DNA of 53,735 nucleotides from Candidatus Woesebacteria bacterium GW2011_GWB1_39_12 (GTDB lineage Bacteria; Patescibacteriota; Microgenomatia; UBA8517): NCBI GenBank assembly GCA_000993405.1, contig LBWB01000003.1, positions 1 to 53,735 of the forward strand, read 5' to 3'. Shown piece by piece: positions 36,308 to 44,403 of this stretch (position 1 is its first letter; each line of letters starts with the position of its first letter). The notes under the pieces were generated by a model. It saw only the letters and a program-made list of their open reading frames with translations, ran no database searches and was not told where the DNA came from. The position numbers and the translations under genes were made by a program.

Positions 36308-36589
36308 ATGCCTTACAGTATTGATGTGACCGTTACGGAAATCAAAGCCGACTTCGATGGAGTAGGGAATGAGTATACTCAAGTTTCCTTCGCTTATCGC
36401 ATAAATGTTCCAATGCCCCCAATGCCACAGACCGCGCAAGGCGTACCGATGCCGAAACCTATCATGTACAAACATGCCTTGCATGTAATGATTCCGAAAG
36501 AGAAGTGGCTTAACCAATTCAGTCAGTGGGAGAACTATCACTTAATCGTTCAAGACGACGGGCATGTGGAACTCAAGAAGGCTCAATAA
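36308..36589 (+). CDS. Hypothetical protein
   Basis: 93-aa ORF, GGTGAAATGAGAAATG context. Confidence 0.55.
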   Translation: MPYSIDVTVTEIKADFDGVGNEYTQVSFAYRINVPMPPMPQTAQGVPMPKPIMYKHALHVMIPKEKWLNQFSQWENYHLIVQDDGHVELKKAQ

Positions 36590-36591
36590 GA

Positions 36592-36822
36592 ATGGTGAAT
36601 CAGAAGAAACGTTTGAATTTGAACAAATCTAGTCTGAGGACGTTGCGTGAGTTCGCGGAAGACCTACCGAGCCGAAACGAAATCGCGGAAACCGTCAACG
36701 ATAAATTCGCTGAACTCCAAGTTGAAGCCTACGAGAACCGGAAAACCCTACTAGCCCTCGGCTTAGTTTTCATTGCGGGGTTAGCGGTTGGCGTGGTAAT
36801 CACGAGAAACGGAGATGAGTGA
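36592..36822 (+). CDS. Membrane-anchored small protein
   Basis: C-terminal TM LLALGLVFIAGLAVGVVITR; in-frame ATG 36592. Confidence 0.55.
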   Translation: MVNQKKRLNLNKSSLRTLREFAEDLPSRNEIAETVNDKFAELQVEAYENRKTLLALGLVFIAGLAVGVVITRNGDE

Positions 36823-37016
36823 AGTTGGGAAGTTTCACCTGTCGCCAGTGCCGAAATCAATTACAGTTTGAGGAAGCTAACTATGATGTTGGAAAAGCCA
36901 CATTCACATGTCCCGAATGTAGTGTCGAGTACACGTTTGAGCGCACACACAGATTCCCGATTGAACGATGGAAACTCGTGAAAGCGAAACGCATCAAACA
37001 AGATGAAAAGAAATGA
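36819..37016 (+). CDS. Zinc-ribbon protein
   Basis: CRQCRNQLQFEEANYDVGKATFTCPECSVEYTFERTH. Confidence 0.6.
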   Translation: MKLGSFTCRQCRNQLQFEEANYDVGKATFTCPECSVEYTFERTHRFPIERWKLVKAKRIKQDEKK

Positions 37017-37098
37017 GCAAACCAAAGAAGCATACTTTCACCCAAGTTCAAAATCTTGGCGAAGACCATATCAAATATTTCTGCACGATTCACAATAA

Positions 37099-37440
37099 GT
37101 GGGAGGAGCAATTTTTCCTTTGAATCAGAATCTAAATGAGCAGTTGGACGCTTTCAGAGCGGAGATGTTCGCTAAGTTCAAAGCCGTCGAGCATAAGCAT
37201 CGAGGAGCCAGCGTCACAGACGATAATATTGATTGGTTGACTTTTGATTGGGAACAGATTGAACAGCATTTCATCGAGGAGTTCGCTGAATACTTCAACC
37301 TCACGAAAGATGAAATCGACCAGCTCATCGGTCTAATTTATCGCTCCGAGAATTATAATGACCCAAGAAAAACCAAGGAAGCCGTTGACGCTGCGAACAT
37401 GTCTTTTCTGATGTGGTGGTATGGAGAGAACAAGAAATGA
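37099..37440 (+). CDS. Hypothetical protein
   Basis: 113-aa ORF. Confidence 0.55.
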   Translation: MGGAIFPLNQNLNEQLDAFRAEMFAKFKAVEHKHRGASVTDDNIDWLTFDWEQIEQHFIEEFAEYFNLTKDEIDQLIGLIYRSENYNDPRKTKEAVDAANMSFLMWWYGENKK

Positions 37441-37601
37441 GAGGCCATCGTTTAGATTATTTTGATGATATGTGTGACTACGCTGCGATTACTAAATCTC
37501 ATTTAGAATGTCTAAATCGCGCAAAACTTGAATGCATTTGCGGTTTAAAGTTTTGTAAACGACATGGGAAAATACACATTAGAAACGAGGAATCGAAATG
37601 A
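37437..37601 (+). CDS. Cys/His microprotein (AN1-like?)
   Basis: CLNRAKLECICGLKFCKRHGKIH; ATGA overlap. Confidence 0.5.
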   Translation: MRGHRLDYFDDMCDYAAITKSHLECLNRAKLECICGLKFCKRHGKIHIRNEESK

Positions 37602-37817
37602 GTGAGGAACTTTGAGTGAGAAGAAAATGTTCGAGGAAGTAATCTTCGTTGATTCTATGAAACTTACCGCTAATGACACGCTTATCCTTGTTGACCGCCC
37701 AGATTACGTTCTTCCACCGCGTTCCCGTTTATGGAAATTTCAGCTAGTTCTGCAAGAGTATCGACGGTGATTCCGACACGCGTGACATATCATCAAGTAC
37801 GGAGTGGACCAAGAACT

Positions 37818-38228
37818 TTGAATCATAAGAAAATATTCGCGATTTTGTTTGTGGTTGCTGTTGTGATTGGTGCGTATTTGACTAATTCATACGTGCAATC
37901 AACTTTTTACAAGCCTTTGTTGTGTTCCTCTGAGCCTCTACATTCGCAAGCGACCGAAAGGAATTACATCTTCCAATCCCCCGAGCAACTCCACATCTGG
38001 TATGGACAAGACTACTACATGAACTTTGAAAGTTCCGCGTTAGGGCAGCAAATCTACATAGGCACTTTGAGTAGCGGTTATTCAGATGTCTACAGCGCGC
38101 AAATCAATAACGGACAACATGACAGCAAAGACGCACCATTCAACATGGCTAAAGGTGATATGACTTCGGGATTATGGTTTCAGAACGGAGTACTAATCCA
38201 AGTATTTGTATGTGGATGGAAAAAGTGA
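37818..38228 (+). CDS. Membrane-anchored extracellular protein
   Basis: TTG in AAGAACTTTG; N-terminal TM IFAILFVVAVVIGAYL then ectodomain. Confidence 0.6.
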   Translation: MNHKKIFAILFVVAVVIGAYLTNSYVQSTFYKPLLCSSEPLHSQATERNYIFQSPEQLHIWYGQDYYMNFESSALGQQIYIGTLSSGYSDVYSAQINNGQHDSKDAPFNMAKGDMTSGLWFQNGVLIQVFVCGWKK

Positions 38229-38248
38229 ATAGGAGGGATTTTTGAAAA

Positions 38249-38521
38249 TTGGTTAACGAAAATAATGATGGAACAAGAAAATCTAGAACACTACTGTTAA
38301 TTCTTCATTGTTGGAAGGGTAAGAGTTTGAACGACATCGCACCAATAGTCTTTGAACATACCGGAGACAAAAAGAAGCTGGTAATCTTCAAACTACCAGA
38401 TTTCTTCGACGTAGTATTGCCAGCGAACATGTGGGGGCCAACCCTAGCCGCAATTCGAAACAAGTACGTAGCCGCACTCACACTCGACGAAAAAGACCGT
38501 CTCGACCTGAAGGTGTTGTAG
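38249..38521 (+). CDS. Hypothetical protein
   Basis: 90-aa ORF. Confidence 0.5.
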   Translation: MVNENNDGTRKSRTLLLILHCWKGKSLNDIAPIVFEHTGDKKKLVIFKLPDFFDVVLPANMWGPTLAAIRNKYVAALTLDEKDRLDLKVL

Positions 38522-38526
38522 CCGCT

Positions 38527-39000
38527 TTGAAGCATGAAAATGTGATTATCGTAATCTTGCTGGTTGCGCTCGCAGCCTCGAACGTGGCATGGTACGTGAG
38601 TACGCTGCCTGAACCGTTCAATCCACCAGACGGCTGCTACTATAATGGGAACGTGTACGACTGCCGTAGACTATCCACATTTCGAGAGGTCATATTCAAC
38701 GTAACCAATGCCCCATTAAACAAGCCGTTGCCTAACGTGACCATTCAACTCTACACATTCGACTTGAAACTGCTGTCGGAAAACGTCACGGACAACACTG
38801 GAATTGCCACCATCAAATTCCCGTACAACGGAACGTTCTACATTGAACTGACCTATTGGATTTACTTCAGACAGGGCGGTATCGAGAAGTATCATAGGTG
38901 GGCATTGTTCACAGCTAACACGAACGGAGACTACTTCACATACGACCTCTCATTGGGGCCAGCAGACTGGCCCACCACACCGCAACTCGAAAACCCATGA
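38527..39000 (+). CDS. Membrane-anchored surface protein with Ig/CNA-B-like region
   Basis: N-terminal TM VIIVILLVALAASNVAWYV; PLPNVTIQLYTFDLKLLSENVTDNTGIATIKFPYNGTFYIELTY. Confidence 0.6.
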   Translation: MKHENVIIVILLVALAASNVAWYVSTLPEPFNPPDGCYYNGNVYDCRRLSTFREVIFNVTNAPLNKPLPNVTIQLYTFDLKLLSENVTDNTGIATIKFPYNGTFYIELTYWIYFRQGGIEKYHRWALFTANTNGDYFTYDLSLGPADWPTTPQLENP

Positions 39001-39027
39001 AAGTTCTCTAAGGGGTTGAGTCTAAGC

Positions 39028-39174
39028 TTGAGTGAGGAATTCGAGGACGATGACCCTGAGCTTCTAGGGGACGATAACGACTTGGACATTGTGGACGAGG
39101 AGGAAGAGGAGGCTGAGTGCGCATGGTGCGGGGAGATGCCGTGCAAGTGCGCCGAGTTAGCGGAGGCTGCGTGA
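39028..39174 (+). CDS. Acidic microprotein with Cys cluster
   Basis: LSEEFEDDDPELLGDDNDLDIVDEEEEEAECAWCGEMPCKCAELAEAA; GTGA overlap with primase. Confidence 0.5.
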   Translation: MSEEFEDDDPELLGDDNDLDIVDEEEEEAECAWCGEMPCKCAELAEAA

Positions 39175-40469
39175 TTGTGGAGAACACACTCAAAGAATAC
39201 TACCAACACGCGGAGTTAACGGTTCCAGAGAACTCTAAATTTCACCATTTTCGTTTCCGGCTTCAATCTGGAAGTTGGCTGGGCATTAAGGACACGGTAC
39301 GTTCACCTGAAGATTTGCGGCGCTGGCTTCTTATCCTTACCCCAATGGATGTGTATAATTCCGCTAACTGTTTTCTAAATCCTTCGAGCATGTCTTACGT
39401 TAAGTTTGACGGGAAAAAAGCAGGTTGGAACATTAGTTCGAATATCATGTTGTGGGACGGCGCTATCGTTCTCGACACAGACTTCCACATTAGAACGTTC
39501 AACGAGGCGAAGCGTGACGCGCTGGTGATTCTTGATTATCTGTATGAACGCGGCTACGCGGAGAGCGAAGTGAAATTCACTGGGCAGGGATTTCAAACCA
39601 TCGTAGAAAAGCACGAGTTGCATTTGCCGCGGGTCAGTCCGAAAGCCCGTTTCAATTTATATCGCGAAAAGCGAAAACACATCCTTAAAGATTTGCAGGA
39701 ACGCGGCGTTCAAGTGGATGAAGAGATACTTTTAGACGCGAAGCGCATAACGAGAACCATTGGAACCGTCAACTCTAAGAATGGATGTGTTTGTACTAGG
39801 GTGCGGGATTTGGAGGGGTTCGAGGAAACTGAGGCAGTGAAGTTGAATCTGGAAGGTAATGCACCAACAAGCCCCACAAGGGCGATGACAAATTTCTTCT
39901 ATCATGAAAAAGAGGCGGTTGGCCCTCATTGGTGTAAGGGCGAACACACGCGTAGAAAAGAATCGAAACCTGACCAGATTGGCTCTGCGAACTCAGCCCT
40001 CGAACCATCCCCAACCCTATACCTCGGAAGCATAACCATCGGAACTTGCGACAGGCAGATTATTATGCTCCGCTTCAAATCCGATGTGGCCCTCACGCAA
40101 CTTAAAGAGAACCTGAGCAGGTTCGCTATTCATGAGCAACTTGCCCCATTCTTAATCTTCAAATCAGCTAAAGACCCTGAAGGCTTATGGGCGCTCAGTC
40201 CGACGGCTGTGCAAACCTCGGGCATGAAACGGCTACTCAGACGTTTTCCCAGAGATTCAAATGTTTATGTTCGCTTTCACCGGCGCATCGTCCCACTCCC
40301 AATCGAATACGTTGCCCAATCCTCTGGCGTAACAAACTCGGAAATTCCCGTGTCCGCAAGTCATTACAAGTATCTAACGCATTATGGGTTATTGGAGAAC
40401 TTTGTCCCCAAGGTTCTGTGTGGGTCACCCAACTTGCTTTCCACTCCAATCGGAGAAATGAACTCGTGA
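39171..40469 (+). CDS. Archaeo-eukaryotic primase (PriS-like) superfamily protein
   Basis: AIVLDTDFHI (DxD), VKFTGQGFQTIV (GxG loop), DAKRITRTIGTVNSKNG. Confidence 0.7.
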   Translation: MIVENTLKEYYQHAELTVPENSKFHHFRFRLQSGSWLGIKDTVRSPEDLRRWLLILTPMDVYNSANCFLNPSSMSYVKFDGKKAGWNISSNIMLWDGAIVLDTDFHIRTFNEAKRDALVILDYLYERGYAESEVKFTGQGFQTIVEKHELHLPRVSPKARFNLYREKRKHILKDLQERGVQVDEEILLDAKRITRTIGTVNSKNGCVCTRVRDLEGFEETEAVKLNLEGNAPTSPTRAMTNFFYHEKEAVGPHWCKGEHTRRKESKPDQIGSANSALEPSPTLYLGSITIGTCDRQIIMLRFKSDVALTQLKENLSRFAIHEQLAPFLIFKSAKDPEGLWALSPTAVQTSGMKRLLRRFPRDSNVYVRFHRRIVPLPIEYVAQSSGVTNSEIPVSASHYKYLTHYGLLENFVPKVLCGSPNLLSTPIGEMNS

Positions 40470-40750
40470 AAGTTCTTGCATGGTTCATGTTGTGGCGTGT
40501 GCGCCATGATTTCGCTTGGGCATTTGTTCTACTCTGGGCTCGTATATCACAGTTAGTGCTAGTGTTTCTTTCCAGCTTCAGCCTGTTCATGCTCGCGTAC
40601 GGTGGCGTTGCAAAAGTATCAATGATTCAAAGCCCTTACGGGGAAATACCCTACGAAGTCTGGTTGATGGCTGGTCCAGCGATAGCGGTAACGTTGAATG
40701 ATTTCCGGCGTGGCTTCAATACTCTTTCGAGGCGGGGACGCAGAAGTTAA
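40466..40750 (+). CDS. Membrane protein
   Basis: Two hydrophobic segments; GTGA overlap with primase end. Confidence 0.55.
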   Translation: MKVLAWFMLWRVRHDFAWAFVLLWARISQLVLVFLSSFSLFMLAYGGVAKVSMIQSPYGEIPYEVWLMAGPAIAVTLNDFRRGFNTLSRRGRRS

Positions 40751-40756
40751 AAAGAA

Positions 40757-41215
40757 ATGAAAATTCTACACTTAATCACTGGTGTGCTGTGCGGTGTGCT
40801 GATTACGGGGTTTGCGCATGAACCAAGCCATGCCTTATTCGCCTACTACTTAGGCTTAACAATCACTGAATATTTACCGTTGCAAGCCGTCTACACTATT
40901 GGCGTTAACATACCGAATTATGCCATAGCGTTAACCGCCGCCGCCCCATACCTACTAAGCATGAGCGTGGGGTTACTATCCGTAATATTCAACCGTAAGT
41001 CCTTATTCTGGCGAGGTTTCAGTATACCGCTGATTTTTCAGCAGCTCCCCAAGTTCTTCATTCCAGAACTTGAACCAGTACGCGGCTTCCAAATAAGCAA
41101 CGGCGACTGGCTAACTATTCAATACGCTGGAACACTATACGCGCTCGCTTACATAATTACATGCGTAGGCTTTTCAGCGTCATGGCTCATACTAACATTG
41201 CGAAACAAAAGGTGA
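40757..41215 (+). CDS. Polytopic membrane protein with HExxH (site-2-protease-like)
   Basis: ITGFAHEPSHALFAYYLGL plus several TM segments. Confidence 0.55.
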   Translation: MKILHLITGVLCGVLITGFAHEPSHALFAYYLGLTITEYLPLQAVYTIGVNIPNYAIALTAAAPYLLSMSVGLLSVIFNRKSLFWRGFSIPLIFQQLPKFFIPELEPVRGFQISNGDWLTIQYAGTLYALAYIITCVGFSASWLILTLRNKR

Positions 41216-41320
41216 ACACCATTACCCACTAACTCAGAGGTAAAGCTCGCGGAATGGGCAATTTCTCACGGTCTACCGCTTGAGGCTTATTGGAGCGCGA
41301 CTGAGGATGAGCGTCGGCAG

Positions 41321-41968
41321 ATGGTGAAAGACCTCGCACAGCAATATTACTGGAAGGGCTTGACTGAAAATTATCAACGGTTGATGGATAGGCGTGCGCT
41401 CTGGAAAGACGTTGACATTATTGTGAACAGGGAAGCGGAGAATGTTGCGGTTGAGCCTCGACTTCAAAAACTCGAAAAAATCATTGGTGAGGCGAACACT
41501 CGTCGGGAACTGAATCAGGCTAAGGAACGATACGCGGAAATTCCAAGAGAGAAACTGACGGAGCCACAACGACTTGAACGCTACGACAGGCTCGGAACGA
41601 ATCTTTCAACAATCGAAACTGTGATGACTCAAACCGAAGAAGAAGCCACGTTACTGGGACACAGACCTTTCATAACTTCCGAAGAAGCTAGAGAACGAAA
41701 CGCAAACGCATTGCTCAGGTCAGCGAGGGCTGAAGGAATCTCGTCGGCTGGTGGTTCAATGATTGGAAAATCAAATGTGCGATATAGAACTAACACTGAA
41801 CCGCAACCGTTTATCATTCGTGAATATCCCGTGCAATATGACCCACGAAGTCAAACGTGGAGTGAGGTATCCAGATTCAGAGTTTACCGTGAAGATACAG
41901 GTGAGTTTATCGGACAATTCTCGGAGCGACCCACAGCGCGGCAAATCAGAGAACGGTGGCGAAGCTAA
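41321..41968 (+). CDS. Hypothetical protein (215 aa or longer)
   Basis: Open frame extends upstream of ATG 41321 without an obvious alternative start. Confidence 0.6.
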   Translation: MVKDLAQQYYWKGLTENYQRLMDRRALWKDVDIIVNREAENVAVEPRLQKLEKIIGEANTRRELNQAKERYAEIPREKLTEPQRLERYDRLGTNLSTIETVMTQTEEEATLLGHRPFITSEEARERNANALLRSARAEGISSAGGSMIGKSNVRYRTNTEPQPFIIREYPVQYDPRSQTWSEVSRFRVYREDTGEFIGQFSERPTARQIRERWRS

Positions 41969-41970
41969 AA

Positions 41971-42078
41971 ATGAGCGGTCAAGTTGTTGCTTGTGATGAA
42001 TGTCGCGGGGAGGGTTTTCTGAGGAACGGGACTGTGATGTGCGGAAAATGTCTTGGAACCGGGATGATGGACAAATGA
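41971..42078 (+). CDS. DnaJ-type CxxCxGxG microprotein (35 aa)
   Basis: MSGQVVACDECRGEGFLRNGTVMCGKCLGTGMMDK; ATGA overlap with next gene. Confidence 0.6.
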   Translation: MSGQVVACDECRGEGFLRNGTVMCGKCLGTGMMDK

Positions 42079-42563
42079 GAAATAATAATCTGTTTCCGTT
42101 TTTGCTGCTCGGGTTCTCGCTGTTTGTGTTTCCGGTGACTGTCTCGTCTGGTCCTGTCGTGTTCGGCTCCAACGCTATGGTGGTTTTTCCTCAAGTTAAT
42201 GCTACTGTAACAAACATGACTGTTACGGTGCAGACTACGACTACTGAAACCACGAAACAGATTACCACTACAAGTTCCACATCAACTTCCATCACCACAA
42301 CCATCACCTCGACAACTATCACGTTTCCGTCAATCGTCATGTCAACCACCGTGATTTCGAACACTCAAACCAACATTATCAGTTTAACAACCACGACCAC
42401 TCACACGACGAACGCTCTCGCTTTAGTGTGGCAGGGGCAGGATATGACCACACTTGTAGCCATAGCCATATTTGCAATAATCTGCATCGGCGCAGTCGTA
42501 ATCTTCAAAATCGCTGGACAGAAGGGAGATAAGCCAGTTGGGTCTCAAAGAAAAATTAGTTGA
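42075..42563 (+). CDS. Thr/Ser-rich mucin-like membrane-anchored surface protein
   Basis: Signal peptide, T/S-rich stalk, C-terminal TM. Confidence 0.7.
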   Translation: MRNNNLFPFLLLGFSLFVFPVTVSSGPVVFGSNAMVVFPQVNATVTNMTVTVQTTTTETTKQITTTSSTSTSITTTITSTTITFPSIVMSTTVISNTQTNIISLTTTTTHTTNALALVWQGQDMTTLVAIAIFAIICIGAVVIFKIAGQKGDKPVGSQRKIS

Positions 42564-42891
42564 ATACGGTGTCACTAAAAGAACTGCGCCAGCAGCCGCA
42601 ATTCTAATCCCAATCAAATCCTTACTCTTCATGTACGCGGTAACATTCATGGTTGACAAGTTGGGGCCGCTGCAAATTCAAGTGCTCGGCTTAAGCGTGT
42701 ACGCCTTGTTCACTGAGGGCACCGGCTGGTTCATCAGCATAGTTGGTAATGATATTGCGAAAAACCTGTTCGGAATGAGCAACCTTGTGGATAAGTTTCT
42801 CTTCAGGACTATAAGCGATATTAGCTATATCTTAATACAAGTCGCGTTAGCCGCAGTATTCTTCATAATCCTCCAAATCATATTCATGTAG
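42538..42891 (+). CDS. Membrane protein
   Basis: Multiple hydrophobic segments. Confidence 0.6.
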   Translation: MGLKEKLVEYGVTKRTAPAAAILIPIKSLLFMYAVTFMVDKLGPLQIQVLGLSVYALFTEGTGWFISIVGNDIAKNLFGMSNLVDKFLFRTISDISYILIQVALAAVFFIILQIIFM

Positions 42892-42924
42892 ATTATGATT
42901 GGCTACTGAGAAGGCATTATCAAA

Positions 42925-43395
42925 ATGAGTGAAAAGAAAAAGCGCCAGACCAATTTGTGGGCTGTTAACCTTAGTCGCCTTGATGACCCTTTGCTAAAAT
43001 GCTTAGAAAAAGAGGCAGAAGTCAGCAACCTAATTCGACCTGACGGCTCAATAAACAAAAGCAGATTAATGGAAACACTAGCGAGCGAAGCATTGCAAAT
43101 GCGTTTTCAGAAACGCGGCTACATGGAGGGCTTAGGGTTACTAGCTGAGTATCGTCGCCGTCGTGAAACCATTGAGGCTATTGCTACTGGGAAACCTTTA
43201 CCGTCCGCAATGCTCGCGCAACCAATCCCGCAAACAGCAACGCCCACAACTCCCACTGTACCAGTAAGCGAGTCCACACCAATCCCATCGCCAACACAAA
43301 CCACACCAACACCAGCGAAACCGTCAGAAAAGAAACCACGACGCGAAGGCACGTTCATAATTTCGTCAAGCGGGCATATGCGGGAGTCAAAGTAG
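42925..43395 (+). CDS. Hypothetical protein with Pro/Thr-rich linker
   Basis: N-terminal helical region, then PTTPTVPVSESTPIPSPTQTTPTPAKP. Confidence 0.6.
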   Translation: MSEKKKRQTNLWAVNLSRLDDPLLKCLEKEAEVSNLIRPDGSINKSRLMETLASEALQMRFQKRGYMEGLGLLAEYRRRRETIEAIATGKPLPSAMLAQPIPQTATPTTPTVPVSESTPIPSPTQTTPTPAKPSEKKPRREGTFIISSSGHMRESK

Positions 43396-43442
43396 GGAAG
43401 GCTTTTTAACGTCACCATGACGATACTTACGCTTGGTAGCAT

Positions 43443-43799
43443 ATGGCTGACCGCGAGCGACCCAGTGAAGACCGCTTTGACGGGTTAGTCCAGAACGCGT
43501 TGCGCGTAGCCATACCAGTACGCAACAAACTAGCCGACCTAATGCTAATCCACCTATGGCACGTATGCCCGAACTGCGAAAGCCCTCTCCTTTCTGGCAC
43601 ACGTTTCTGCAATTCTTGCGGTTGCCCCACGACGCTGTTCGGCATTCCTCAAAGTTCACGATTCGCACAAAGCCAGATAACGGAACCATCAATCCAACTA
43701 CGATTACAATGTGATTCGTGTGAGAAGTCGTTTGCTGGCGAGGAAGCCCTACAAGAGCACTATTCAAATGTTCCCCAACATGCTTGGTTCAAGGACTAA
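43443..43799 (+). CDS. Zinc-ribbon / C2H2 zinc-finger protein
   Basis: CPNCESPLLSGTRFCNSCG; CDSCEKSFAGEEALQEHYSNVPQH; preceded by CTTTTTAA and operator variant. Confidence 0.65.
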   Translation: MADRERPSEDRFDGLVQNALRVAIPVRNKLADLMLIHLWHVCPNCESPLLSGTRFCNSCGCPTTLFGIPQSSRFAQSQITEPSIQLRLQCDSCEKSFAGEEALQEHYSNVPQHAWFKD

Positions 43800-44006
43800 G
43801 TTGTCATCAGCCTGCAACGCGCCGAAATGCATAATTCCACCTCGCGCAATATGTTTAGTCCGGGGTAAACAGCCATAAGCGCAGCCGACCTGATTTCAGT
43901 TTTTATCCCAGTCTTCGTATCAACGGCTGGCGGACTAAAAATAATTTATGACTACCTCACCGCAATCGAATGCCAGAATTGCCATGCGCCCCTCTACGAA
44001 ATTGGA

Positions 44007-44246
44007 ATGAAAGGTAAAGAATTTTTTCTAATCTGTACTCGTGATGCTTGCCGAGCAATTCACGAACGGCGCTTATGCAAGGACGGCGTGAAACGAATAT
44101 TTCTAATCCGCTGCAACCAATGTCTTTCTGTCGTTCAACACCCGAATAAGATGGGTACGTTCGAGTTCAAATGTCCGAATGATTTCACTCGGTGGCTGTT
44201 TGTTTGGAGTAATCCAAATATCGTGTTCCGACAAATCTATCCATAA
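44007..44246 (+). CDS. Membrane-anchored zinc-ribbon protein (true start probably upstream)
   Basis: Frame is open upstream (LISVFIPVFVSTAGGLKIIYDYLTAIECQNCHAPLYEIGM). Confidence 0.5.
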   Translation: MKGKEFFLICTRDACRAIHERRLCKDGVKRIFLIRCNQCLSVVQHPNKMGTFEFKCPNDFTRWLFVWSNPNIVFRQIYP

Positions 44247-44249
44247 AGC

Positions 44250-44264
44250 ATCATCATGACGATG
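44250..44264. promoter_or_regulatory. Operator-like element ATCATCATGACGATG
   Basis: Identical to 28156-28170; a second CCGTCAAAGACG element follows TTTTATTAA at about 44283-44302. Confidence 0.6.
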
Positions 44265-44403
44265 AAAGTTTCGTTTCCCGAAGTTTTATTAACCGTCAAA
44301 GACGTGTGTGTGGTCAATGGCGCAGCGCGACTAAGGGCGACTAACACGGACGTGACCTCTTCAGCGGCGCGTAAAACGCCAACAAATTGGAGATGATAAA
44401 CAT

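Noticed and set aside
42240-42420. Apparent ACC/ACT-rich repetitive stretch as a tandem repeat
   Set aside because: Explained by a Thr/Ser-rich coding stalk; no fixed repeat unit.
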